Positions 29,382 to 35,916 of a stretch of DNA of 35,916 bases are shown piece by piece. Below the pieces are notes generated by a model. That model did not search any database, was not told where the DNA came from, and worked only from the letters and a program-made list of their open reading frames with translations. The DNA lies in assembly GCF_013302895.1 (NCBI RefSeq), contig NZ_VJOK01000001.1:5096034-5131949 (forward strand), read 5' to 3'. Every line of letters starts with the position of its first letter. Position 1 is the first letter of the stretch. Origin of the DNA: Streptomyces albus subsp. chlorinus. GTDB lineage: Bacteria; Actinomycetota; Actinomycetes; Streptomycetales; Streptomycetaceae. Both the position numbers and the translations under genes were made by a program.

Positions 29382-30737
29382 ATGGAGCCCAACAGTCAAC
29401 TGGACGCGCTCCTTGACCAGTCAGGGATGTCGCGGGCCGGACTCGCGGCGAGGGTCAACCGATTAGGCAACCACGCGGGAATCACCCTGCGTTACGATCA
29501 CACGGCTGTGGCACGCTGGCTCAAGGGACAGCGGCCGCGCGGCAGGGTTCCGGAGTTGATCTGTGAGGTCCTCGGCCGGCAGCTCGGCAGGACCCTCACC
29601 CTCAGTGACATCGGCATGGACGTCCCGGCGGCCGGACACACCCCGGGAACCCCGTCAGGACCCGAACCGGCGGGTCTCGGCCGGTTCGTGGAGCGCGCGG
29701 CGTCCCTCTGGCGCGCCGACCAGGTGCACGGCGACTGGCCCGGACCCACCCTGCTGACCGGGGCCGCGGCCGTCGCACCGGTGTGGGAGTGGGAGAACCC
29801 GCCCGAGGACCTGGACGTCTCCCGCAGCGGCGGTCCCGAGGTCACCGGCGCCGACGTGGCCGTGCTGCACACCGCCCGCGGCCACTACGAGCACCTCTAC
29901 CGCAACGCCGGAGGGGTCGCCACCCGCGCCCGGGTCGTCGGCTTCCTCAACGGCGAGGTCGCCCCCCTGCTGCGCGGCAGCTACGACGACGGCACCGGCC
30001 GCAGGCTGTGCCGCGCCGCCGGTTCGCTGGCCGCCATCAGCGGCATCTGCGCCTACGACGCGGACGCGCAGGGCCTGGCCCAGCGCTACTTCCACCAGGC
30101 GCTGCGGCTGGGCAAGGCCTCCGGCGACCTGCTCTTCGGCGGCTACGTCGTCGCCCTCCTGGTCAACCAGGCGCTCTTCCTCGGCGACACCCGGCACGCG
30201 CTCGCCTGCGCCGAGGCGGTCCTGCGCACCCTGGGCCCGCGCACGAGCGCCGCGCTCGCCACGGATCTGTACGCGATGCAGGCCGGCGCCTACGCACGGC
30301 TGGGCGACCGCGAGAACGCGTACGCCTGCATGCGCCGGGCCGAGACCTACTCGGAGCGCATCCGGCCCGAGGAGGAACCGCAGGAGACCGGCTACGTCCA
30401 ACCGGGCCTGGTCGAGGTGCGGTTGGCCGAGGCGCTGCTCCTCCTGGGAGACCTGTCGGCCGCCGGACGCTACGCCCAGGAGGCCGCGCGTGCGCCCGCG
30501 CACGTCAGGGGGCGCGTCAACCGGCTGGCCACCCTCACCGACGTGGCACTGCACGCCGGGGAGCCGGAGCGCGCGGCGGCCACCGCGGCCGAGATGGTCG
30601 ACACCGCGCAGGGCATCGAGTCGCAGCGGCTGCGCGGGCGCATGCGCAGGGTCAGGCAGCGGCTGGCACAGCACTCCGGGACTTCGGCGGCCGAGGCGGC
30701 GAAGCTCATCGAGGACTCGCTGAGCGTGCCGTTCTGA
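29382..30737 (+). CDS. HTH-TPR regulator with a TTA codon (paralogue 2)
   Basis: 451 residues from the ATG at 29382, preceded by GGAGGG. The N-terminal DNA-binding-like region (about 5-80; LDALLDQSGMSRAGLAARVNRLGNHAGITLRYDHTAVARWLKGQRPRGRV) mirrors the divergent paralogue. The rest is a TPR-type helical domain (from about 160; AVLHTARGHYEHLYRNAGGVATRARVVGFLNGEVAPLLRG onwards). Codon 28 (29463-29465) is TTA, a rare leucine codon in Streptomyces read by the developmentally regulated bldA tRNA, so the protein should appear late or only when BldA is active. A palindromic site lies at the promoter. The family role in development and secondary metabolism is inferred. Confidence 0.8.
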   Translation: MEPNSQLDALLDQSGMSRAGLAARVNRLGNHAGITLRYDHTAVARWLKGQRPRGRVPELICEVLGRQLGRTLTLSDIGMDVPAAGHTPGTPSGPEPAGLGRFVERAASLWRADQVHGDWPGPTLLTGAAAVAPVWEWENPPEDLDVSRSGGPEVTGADVAVLHTARGHYEHLYRNAGGVATRARVVGFLNGEVAPLLRGSYDDGTGRRLCRAAGSLAAISGICAYDADAQGLAQRYFHQALRLGKASGDLLFGGYVVALLVNQALFLGDTRHALACAEAVLRTLGPRTSAALATDLYAMQAGAYARLGDRENAYACMRRAETYSERIRPEEEPQETGYVQPGLVEVRLAEALLLLGDLSAAGRYAQEAARAPAHVRGRVNRLATLTDVALHAGEPERAAATAAEMVDTAQGIESQRLRGRMRRVRQRLAQHSGTSAAEAAKLIEDSLSVPF

Positions 30738-30822
30738 TTCCGGGGCGCGCCGAGCGCCCTGTCAGTGGGAGCGCGCGACATGCTGGGATGTGCCCAACCT
30801 CCGTCAGGAAGGGGGCACATAC

Positions 30823-31353
30823 GTGCGATGGAAGAACCTGGGTGAACACACTGTGTACGAGAACCAGTGGCTTCGGGTGAATCTGGCGGACGTGGAACTG
30901 CCCGACGGGCGGCACCTGGACCACTACCTGATCCGGCTGCGGCCCGTCGCCATGGCCACCGCGGTCAACGAACGCAACGAGGTGCTGCTGCTGTGGCGGC
31001 ACCGCTTCATCACCGACAGCTGGGGGTGGGAACTGGCGGCCGGTGTCGTCGAGGAGGGCGAGGACCTGGCACAGGCCGCCGCCCGGGAGATGCTGGAGGA
31101 GACGGGCTGGCGCCCCGGCCCGCTCCGCCATCTGATGACCGTCGAGCCGTCCAACGGACTGACCGACGCGCGGCACCACATCTACTGGTCGACGCGCGCG
31201 GAGTACGTGGGCGAGCCCGAGGACGGCTTCGAGTCGGACAAACGGGAGTGGGTGCCGCTCAAGGAGGCGCCCGATCTCATCGCCCGGGGCGAGGTCCCCG
31301 CGGCGAACACGGCGGCGGCGCTCCTCATGCTCCACCGCGTGCGCTTCGGATGA
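30823..31353 (+). CDS. Nudix hydrolase
   Basis: 176 residues from the GTG at 30823, which follows a GGAAGGGGG site seven bases upstream. The Nudix box is complete at about residues 74-96: G-V-V-E-E-G-E, seven residues, R-E-M-L-E-E-T-G-W. The overall pattern (YENQWLRVNLADVELPDGR before, VEPSNGLTDARHHIYW after) resembles ADP-ribose/ADP-sugar pyrophosphatases. These hydrolyse nucleoside diphosphates linked to another group; the exact substrate is unknown. It lies 86 bases after the TPR regulator on the same strand, perhaps in the same transcript. Confidence 0.88.
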   Translation: MRWKNLGEHTVYENQWLRVNLADVELPDGRHLDHYLIRLRPVAMATAVNERNEVLLLWRHRFITDSWGWELAAGVVEEGEDLAQAAAREMLEETGWRPGPLRHLMTVEPSNGLTDARHHIYWSTRAEYVGEPEDGFESDKREWVPLKEAPDLIARGEVPAANTAAALLMLHRVRFG

Positions 31354-31397
31354 GGCACCGCGCCGCGCCGTGCGGCCCGGCCGGCGCTCCGCCGGCA

Positions 31398-31425
31398 CCT
31401 CCGGGTCGCCCGGGCGGGCCGGAGG
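31398..31425. terminator. Possible terminator between Nudix gene and small coiled-coil gene
   Basis: CCTCCGG (31398-31404) pairs with CCGGAGG (31419-31425) in the 117-base gap between convergent genes. Modest stem in very GC-rich sequence. Confidence 0.4.
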
Positions 31426-31470
31426 CGCCGCTGCGGCGGACAGCGCGGTGCCGCCACAACGGGGCCGGCC

Positions 31471-31704
31471 TCAGCCCTTGAGGAAGGCGTCGCCGTTCTG
31501 CGCGACGTGCTCCTGGACGGCCGCGAGGGCCTGCTGGACCTCCTGGGCCGAGCCCGTGCCGCGCTGCTCCGCGTAGTAGGCGGCGCCTAGGCGGCGCAGC
31601 AGGTCGTTGCCGGCGCGCTGGGCCTGGACCTCCTCCACCTTCTCCTTGCCCTGCGCGAGACTGCGCTGGGCCTGCTCCTTGGCGCGGTCGAGAAACCCTG
31701 CCAT
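31471..31704 (-). CDS. Small helical protein, conserved hypothetical
   Basis: 77 residues from the ATG at 31704, with GGAGG seven bases upstream. The composition (MAGFLDRAKEQAQRSLAQGKEKVEEVQAQRAGNDLLRRLG, then AQEVQQALAAVQEHVAQNG) predicts two long amphipathic helices with heptad-like charge patterning and no membrane segment. It looks like a coiled-coil or helical-bundle protein of the kind common in actinobacteria. Function unknown. Confidence 0.75.
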   Translation of the reverse strand: MAGFLDRAKEQAQRSLAQGKEKVEEVQAQRAGNDLLRRLGAAYYAEQRGTGSAQEVQQALAAVQEHVAQNGDAFLKG

Positions 31705-31842
31705 GGTCCTGCCTCCGTCGTGTGCGGCGGTACCGGGCCGTTGCTCCGGTTCCAGGTGAACGTCTGCCGTGATCAGCAGGTTCCCCGGCGGGCGGGACGC
31801 GTCACGGCGGAGGCGGGATTTCACCCCGTACGGGAGGCGCTC

Positions 31843-31848
31843 TAGCGT
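31843..31848 (+). promoter_or_regulatory. -10 box of a likely leaderless promoter for the EamA gene
   Basis: TAGCGT, seven bases before the ATG at 31856, with TTTCAC (31819-31824) 18 bases further upstream. No ribosome-binding site. Confidence 0.5.
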
Positions 31849-31855
31849 GTGGTCC

Positions 31856-32797
31856 ATGACCACCGCCGACCGCGCTGCCGGCCCCTCCGCCGCACCCGCC
31901 ACCCCCGGCTCCGCCCCCTCCCCGGGCGGCACCGGCGCGGGGCCGTCGTCCCCGCCCGGGGCGCGCGCCCGGCTGGGTGCCGTCGGGCTGGTGCTCGGCA
32001 GCGCCCTGTCGCTCCAGTTCGGCTCCGCCGTCGCCGCCCTGCTCTTCCCCCGCGCCGGGGCACTGGGCGTGGTCGCGCTGCGGCTGCTCTTCTCCGCGGT
32101 GCTCCTGCTGGCCCTCTTCCGGCCCCGGCTGCGCGGCCACACCCGTGCCGACTGGCTGGCCGTGGCCGGGCTCGGCGTCGCGCTCGGCACGATGAACACC
32201 CTCTTCTACCAGGCGATCGAGCGGATCCCGCTGGGCGCCGCCGTCACCCTGGAACTGCTCGGCCCGCTGGTGCTCTCGGTCGTCGCCTCCCGGCGCCTGG
32301 TCAGCCTGGCGTGGGCCGCGCTCGCGGGAGGCGGGGTCTATCTGCTCTCGGCCGGGGACTTCGGGCGGCTCGACACCGGCGGTGTCGCCTACGCGCTGGC
32401 CGCGGGGGCGATGTGGACGGCGTACATCCTCTTCAACGCCCGCACCGGCGCCCGCTTCCCGAAGGTGGACGGGCTGGCGCTCGCCATGGGCGTCGCGGCA
32501 CTGGTGAGCGCGCCGCTCGGGGTGGTCAGCGCGGGGCCGGCGCTGCTGGACCCCGTCACGCTGGGGCTCGGGGCCGCCGTGGCGGTGCTCTCCTCCGGGG
32601 TGCCCTACACCCTGGAGATGTTCGCGCTGCGCCGGCTGCCCGCGGCCACCTTCGCCGTCCTGATGAGCCTCATGCCGGCCGCGGCCACGACCGCGGGGTT
32701 CCTGGTGCTGGGCCAGAGCATGGGCCCCGTCCAGCTGCTGGCCGTCGCGCTGGTCGTGGCGGCCAGCATGGGGGCGGTGCGCGCCTCGCGCGGCTAG
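31856..32797 (+). CDS. EamA-family transporter (drug/metabolite exporter, RhtA-like)
   Basis: 313 residues. After a disordered Pro/Ala/Gly-rich 40-residue N-terminus come about ten membrane segments in two EamA repeats. The first holds LGSALSLQFGSAVAALLFPRAGALGVVALRLLFSAVLLL and LGTMNTLFYQAIERIPLGAAVTLELLGPLVLSVV; the second starts at GVAYALAAGAMWTAYILFNARTG. The sequence resembles RhtA-type exporters of threonine, homoserine and similar compounds. Substrate not determined. Probably translated from a leaderless mRNA. An octamer repeat follows the stop directly. Confidence 0.87.
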   Translation: MTTADRAAGPSAAPATPGSAPSPGGTGAGPSSPPGARARLGAVGLVLGSALSLQFGSAVAALLFPRAGALGVVALRLLFSAVLLLALFRPRLRGHTRADWLAVAGLGVALGTMNTLFYQAIERIPLGAAVTLELLGPLVLSVVASRRLVSLAWAALAGGGVYLLSAGDFGRLDTGGVAYALAAGAMWTAYILFNARTGARFPKVDGLALAMGVAALVSAPLGVVSAGPALLDPVTLGLGAAVAVLSSGVPYTLEMFALRRLPAATFAVLMSLMPAAATTAGFLVLGQSMGPVQLLAVALVVAASMGAVRASRG

Positions 32798-32837
32798 CCG
32801 GACAGCCGGGCAGCCGGACAGCCGGGCAGCCGGGCAG
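32798..32837. repeat. Five tandem copies of an octamer CCGGRCAG
   Basis: CCGGACAG and CCGGGCAG alternate (A, G, A, G, G at the fifth base) directly after the EamA stop codon. A simple minisatellite-like tract that could vary in copy number by slippage. Confidence 0.85.
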
Positions 32838-32921
32838 CGGGGTGCCCTGGCCCCGGACGGACGGGCGGGCGCGCGAGGTGGCCGCGGGCCCGCCCGGGGC
32901 GGGAGTGTCGGTGGGCACGGC

Positions 32922-32927
32922 TACGGT
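32922..32927 (+). promoter_or_regulatory. -10 box of a likely leaderless promoter for the methyltransferase
   Basis: TACGGT, seven bases before the GTG at 32935, with no ribosome-binding site between. No distinctive -35 box. Confidence 0.45.
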
Positions 32928-32934
32928 TGTCCGG

Positions 32935-34167
32935 GTGAGCGCACAGGACGAGGGCGGGTACGGGGACGTGGCCGGGACGGGCACCGGGGACGGGACCGTC
33001 GGCTGGGACGAGGGCGGGGAGTGGCACACCGCCGGGTGGCGGTCCGAGAGCGGGGCGCGTCCGCCGCGGCGGGTTGCCGTGGCCGACGACCGCATGGCCG
33101 CCGACATCGCCTACAAGCTCGTCTGCGAGGGCACCGCGCTGCTGTGGCGGGGCGACTACCACGGCGCGCGGCAGCTGCTGGCCGCGCTCGGCCGCCGGGT
33201 GGACCGCAAGCCGCCCAAGCAGGGTGCCACTCCCCGCGAGAGCTTCCACCTCTACCGGCAGGCCCGCTCCCGCCGCGCCCGCGTGCTGGGCATGCTGCTG
33301 GTCCCGCTGGAGACGGCGCCGGGCGGCTCGTACACGGTGCCGCTGCGCAGGGCGCCCGAGGTGGGGGAGGCGTGCGCGGAGGCGTACGGCCCCTCCTCCG
33401 GCCCCGTCGGCGCGCTCACGCTGGTCTCCCTGCGGGAGCTGCAGGGCGTGATCGGCGCGCACGAGTGGCGCCGCAAGGGCGTGCCCGTCGAGGCGCTGGA
33501 CGGCGCCCGGGTCCACCCCTTCCACGGGGTCTTCTCCCCGGTGCGCGGCGAGTACGTGGACCTGGTGGCGCGCGCCCCGCTGCCCCCCGCACCGGACGGC
33601 GGACCGGGGCGGCTGGTCGCCTTCGACATCGGGACCGGGACGGGTGTCCTGGCCGCCGTGCTGGCCCGGCGCGGCGTGGGCCGGGTGACGGCCACCGACC
33701 TGGGGGAGCGCGCGCTGGCCTGCGCCCGCGAGAACCTGACGCGGCTCGGCGCGGCCGACGTGGTGGACGTCGTACGGGCCGACCTGTACCCGGACGAGGC
33801 GGCCGGCCGCGCCGATATCGTCGTCTGCAATCCGCCCTGGCTGCCCGCCAAGCCCACCTCCGTACTGGAACAGGCCGTCTACGACCCGGACAGCCGGATG
33901 CTGCGCGGCTTCCTCGACGGGCTGGCGGAGCACCTCACCCCCGCCGGGGAGGGCTGGCTGATCCTCTCCGACCTCGCCGAGCACCTGGGGCTGCGGCCCA
34001 GGGACGAGCTGCTGGGCTGGATCGCCGGCGCAGGACTGGTGGTGGCCGGCCGGCTGGAGGCCCGGCCCCGGCACGGCCGGGCGACCGATCCGGCGGCGCC
34101 CCTGCACGCGGCCCGCGCGGCGGAGACGACGGCCCTGTGGCGGCTGCGCCGCGCGGACACCGCCTGA
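32935..34167 (+). CDS. Class I SAM-dependent methyltransferase with NPPW motif
   Basis: 410 residues. The AdoMet loop FDIGTGTGVLAAVLARRG lies at about 230-247, an acidic TATDLGERALACARENL follows, and the catalytic-type VCNPPWLP is at about 297-304. N-P-P-W/Y/F occurs in enzymes that methylate the nitrogen of adenine, guanine or glutamine. The N-terminal 200 residues form a separate domain (VCEGTALLWRGDYHGARQLLAALGRRVDRKPP) with no motif I recognise, as in RlmG/PrmC-like two-domain proteins. The long upstream frame is the shadow of the EamA gene; the start at 32935 fits the -10 box. Target unknown (rRNA or protein release factor are possibilities). Confidence 0.82.
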   Translation: MSAQDEGGYGDVAGTGTGDGTVGWDEGGEWHTAGWRSESGARPPRRVAVADDRMAADIAYKLVCEGTALLWRGDYHGARQLLAALGRRVDRKPPKQGATPRESFHLYRQARSRRARVLGMLLVPLETAPGGSYTVPLRRAPEVGEACAEAYGPSSGPVGALTLVSLRELQGVIGAHEWRRKGVPVEALDGARVHPFHGVFSPVRGEYVDLVARAPLPPAPDGGPGRLVAFDIGTGTGVLAAVLARRGVGRVTATDLGERALACARENLTRLGAADVVDVVRADLYPDEAAGRADIVVCNPPWLPAKPTSVLEQAVYDPDSRMLRGFLDGLAEHLTPAGEGWLILSDLAEHLGLRPRDELLGWIAGAGLVVAGRLEARPRHGRATDPAAPLHAARAAETTALWRLRRADTA

Positions 34168-34231
34168 GCCGTTCCCTCCGGCATCCCGCCGCACCGCCGT
34201 CCAGGGGGAGCCGGCGTGCGCGGGACCCGGG

Positions 34232-34780
34232 TTATGCCTCGTCCTCCGCCGGGTCGTCCGCGTCGGGTCCCTGGGCGCGTACGTCCTCCAGGTGGGCGAG
34301 GGAGGCGCGCAGGTCTCTCAGCCACGCGTCGGTGTTGCGCTCGACCAGGCGCACGCACCAGGAGAGGGCCTCGCTGCGGCTGCGGGCGACCCCCGCGGCG
34401 ATCAGGGTGTCGAGCACCTGCCGCTGGGGCTGGCGCAGCCGCGTCATCACGGGGGCGGCGATCTGGGTGAACAGGGCGCGGCTGCCCCCGCATTCGGCTC
34501 CCCAGGAGACCTTCTTGCCGTAGCGCCGCTCGGTCTCGCGGGCGATCGCCACCCGCGTCTCCCGGGAGCGCTCGCGGAACTCGGCTATGCGCCCCTCGCA
34601 GGCGGCGGCGCGCTCCGCCGCTGTGGCGTCCTGAGCGTGGGCGGGCTCGGGCACGGCGCCGACGACGGTGATCTCCTCGCGGTCGACGGTCACCTCCACG
34701 AGCCGGGTGAACAGCCCCTCCGGGAGCCGTCCGGAGAGCCAGCCGCGCAGCTCTTTCTCTTCCTGTTTCACCGTTCTCAT
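34232..34780 (-). CDS. Conserved hypothetical protein
   Basis: 182 residues from the ATG at 34780 (MRTVKQEEKELRGW). The first half is mixed alpha/beta with many charges. The middle has RYGKKVSWGAECGG. The C-terminal part (RLRQPQRQVLDTLIAAGVARSRSEALSWCVRLVERNTDAWLRDL) resembles the ribbon-helix-helix-like segment seen in actinobacterial small regulators (a beta-strand-poor LDTLIAAGVARSRSEAL helix pair), but I cannot assign a family. No membrane segment. An unusually A/T-rich promoter region lies upstream. Function unknown. Confidence 0.7.
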   Translation of the reverse strand: MRTVKQEEKELRGWLSGRLPEGLFTRLVEVTVDREEITVVGAVPEPAHAQDATAAERAAACEGRIAEFRERSRETRVAIARETERRYGKKVSWGAECGGSRALFTQIAAPVMTRLRQPQRQVLDTLIAAGVARSRSEALSWCVRLVERNTDAWLRDLRASLAHLEDVRAQGPDADDPAEDEA

Positions 34781-35173
34781 GTAAGTACGATTACTCAATT
34801 ACGGCAGGATTGACAAGATCCTTCCGGCCAATCCGGCATCCTGGGCGGCGCGTTGGGGCCCCGCGGCCGGCAGGAGGGAACCGGGTACTCGGCGGTCCCG
34901 GGGGGTCGCCCGGCCGGGCGCGGCACGGCCCGGGGCGCGTGAGGGGGAACGCGGCTCCCGGGCCGTTCGGGCCCGCCGCCGACAGGCACGGCGGCGGGCC
35001 TCGCACCAGCGGGACATCACCGTCCAAACCCCCGTGGTGCGCCCGGCGGTGAGACCTCCGGGGCTCCCATCATCCTCTTTCCGGACCGTGCTATGCGCGA
35101 CTTCCGCCAACTGGGCGGATGTTCGGAGCCGTTCCGGTACCCCTCGCGCGGTCGGGCACCCCGGCGGCGCCGT
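34781..35173. other. Non-coding region between the hypothetical gene and the gvp cluster
   Basis: 393 bases. The left 60 bases are A/T-rich and contain a minus-strand TTGTCA-N17-TAATCG promoter-like pair (about 34816-34788) for the hypothetical gene. A 12-bp hairpin lies at 34970-35000. I see no gene or other element in the rest. Confidence 0.65.
34970..35000. terminator. Perfect 12-bp hairpin downstream of gvpK
   Basis: GGCCCGCCGCCG (34970-34981) pairs with CGGCGGCGGGCC (34989-35000) around a 7-base loop. It probably ends gvp transcription about 170 bases after gvpK. Confidence 0.6.
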
Positions 35174-35482
35174 TCAGCGCTCCAGCAGCGTGCCCAGCGG
35201 CCCGAGGTCGAGGTTCAACTCGTCCCGTGTCAGACCGTGCTGGGCGCACAGCTCGTCCATGCGCGCGTCCAGCGCCATCAGCGTCGTACCGATCCGCTCC
35301 ACCTGCTCGTCGGTCACATCCCGCTGGTCGCACCGCCGGACCGCCTGGCGCTCCATGAGCTGGCGCAGCAGTTCGACGACGGTCAGGACGAGGCAGACCA
35401 GGTCCCGGCCCACCCGGTCGGGGTCCAGCTCCAGCCGGCCGGTCGCGCCGCGGGGGGCCGGGGTGCGGCCCGTCCCCGTCAC
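35174..35482 (-). CDS. gvpK: Gas vesicle protein GvpK
   Basis: 102 residues from a GTG at 35482 that overlaps the gvpS stop by four bases (GTGA), with a GGAGG site six bases upstream. The GvpK family pattern is clear: RLELDPDRVGRDLVCLVLTVVELLRQLMERQAVRR, then VTDEQVERIGTTLMALDARMDELCAQHGLTRDELNLDLGPLGTLL. GvpK is a minor protein needed for gas vesicle assembly in many bacteria. Streptomyces keeps gvp clusters although buoyant vesicles are rarely seen; a stress-related role has been suggested. Confidence 0.9.
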   Translation of the reverse strand: MTGTGRTPAPRGATGRLELDPDRVGRDLVCLVLTVVELLRQLMERQAVRRCDQRDVTDEQVERIGTTLMALDARMDELCAQHGLTRDELNLDLGPLGTLLER

Positions 35483-35718
35483 AGCGGGCCTCCGTCGCCC
35501 CACGGAGCGGCCACCCGTTCGTTGACGGACGAGAGCAGCGCGTTGAGGGAGAGCCGCACCAGCGGCACCTCGGCGATCGCCAGCACCAGGTCGCCGCTGA
35601 CCACGACCCCGGTGGAGAGCACCCGGTCCAGCAGATCCACCAGCGGCACCCCCAGCGGTGCCCCGCTCTCCGGCCCCTCCCAGGAGACCACCTCGCCCAC
35701 GTGTTCACCCACGGGCAT
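35479..35718 (-). CDS. gvpS: GvpA/J-family gas vesicle protein, probably GvpS
   Basis: 79 residues from the ATG at 35718, which has a GGGGGTGG site; a GTG at 35727 is possible but would overlap that site. The core PLVDLLDRVLSTGVVVSGDLVLAIAEVPLVRLSLNALLSSV is the GvpA-type helix-strand-strand-helix. Its place between gvpL and gvpK fits the Streptomyces order gvpJ-L-S-K, so gvpS is preferred over gvpJ. The start overlaps the end of gvpL by 14 bases. Confidence 0.8.
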   Translation of the reverse strand: MPVGEHVGEVVSWEGPESGAPLGVPLVDLLDRVLSTGVVVSGDLVLAIAEVPLVRLSLNALLSSVNERVAAPWGDGGPL

Positions 35719-35916
35719 CCTGGCCACCCCCGTCCACGAACGAGTACGGCACCCACGGACCCGTCAGTTCCACCTCGACGGCCCGGCACCCGGGAGACTC
35801 CCGCAGCCGCCGCACCGCCTCCCTGACCTCGGCCTCACGGCCCTCGGCCACCAGATAGGCGGCGTTGAGCAGTTGGGGGCCCCGGCCGCTGAGCGCGGGG
35901 TCGTGGGCGCGCAGCC
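35705..35916 (-). CDS. gvpL: GvpL/GvpF-family gas vesicle protein, C-terminal part only
   Basis: An open minus-strand frame enters from the right edge and ends with TGA at 35705. The 69 visible residues read ...GPQLLNAAYLVAEGREAEVREAVRRLRESPG... and close with VELTGPWVPYSFV, the conserved C-terminus of GvpL/GvpF proteins. The start is outside the window. The order with gvpS and gvpK suggests gvpL. Confidence 0.8.
   Translation of the reverse strand, partial: LRAHDPALSGRGPQLLNAAYLVAEGREAEVREAVRRLRESPGCRAVEVELTGPWVPYSFVDGGGQDARG

Noticed and set aside
32798..32837. CRISPR-like repetition
   Set aside because: The repeat units are eight bases with no spacers; a simple tandem repeat.
34799..35110. 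Several overlapping minus-strand frames of 60-100 residues upstream of the hypothetical gene
   Set aside because: Pro/Arg-rich products without motifs, overlapping the hairpin and promoter region.

Overview
The window is very GC-rich, codon use is strongly G/C at third positions, and gene order and protein content are those of a Streptomyces chromosome core region: dasR-dasABC-dasD, wblE, ushX-sigH and a gas-vesicle cluster. No insertion sequence, prophage, tRNA, rRNA or CRISPR array was seen. Both edges cut genes: a degenerate HD-domain membrane protein on the left and gvpL on the right.

Layout. (1) 1-2879, plus strand: HD protein tail, TPR protein, peptide deformylase. (2) 2907-6630, minus strand: class Ia ribonucleotide reductase nrdA-nrdB, preceded by a compact cobalamin riboswitch and two NrdR-type boxes. 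(3) 6646-11739, minus strand: GNAT acetyltransferase; DUF3311 protein plus sodium/solute symporter; YbdD-like protein plus CstA. The last two pairs are carboxylate/pyruvate-type uptake systems, each with its own small partner. (4) 11866-19737: the chitin-sugar (N-acetylglucosamine/chitobiose) regulon core. This is divergent dasR, then dasA, dasB, dasC and dasD, followed by a two-domain SIS sugar-phosphate isomerase and a class II aldolase. Two DasR operators lie upstream of dasA. (5) 20085-25264, signalling: a PdtaS-type sensor kinase, wblE with a near-perfect Rex operator, a diacylglycerol-kinase-like lipid kinase, a small membrane protein, and the stress sigma factor/anti-sigma pair sigH-ushX behind a cluster of BldD-type boxes. 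(6) 25783-31353: D-cysteine desulfhydrase-like PLP enzyme, amidase, two divergent paralogous HTH-TPR regulators (one with the only in-frame TTA codon I found in the window) and a Nudix hydrolase. (7) 31471-34780: small coiled-coil protein, EamA exporter, methyltransferase and a conserved hypothetical. (8) 35174-35916: gvpK, gvpS and the 3' part of gvpL.

Together the region joins nutrient sensing (DasR and aminosugar uptake), redox sensing (candidate Rex site at wblE, NrdR/B12 control of nrdAB) and developmental or stress control (BldD boxes at ushX-sigH, bldA-type TTA codon). The most interesting signals are regulatory: the Rex-like site, the BldD box cluster, a candidate DasR site upstream of the sensor kinase, the TTA codon, palindromes at the transporter and regulator promoters, and a run of likely leaderless promoters. 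The SIS/aldolase pair beside the das genes is the best candidate for an uncharacterised metabolic extension. Assignments come from motif recognition and memory of families; no database search was run.
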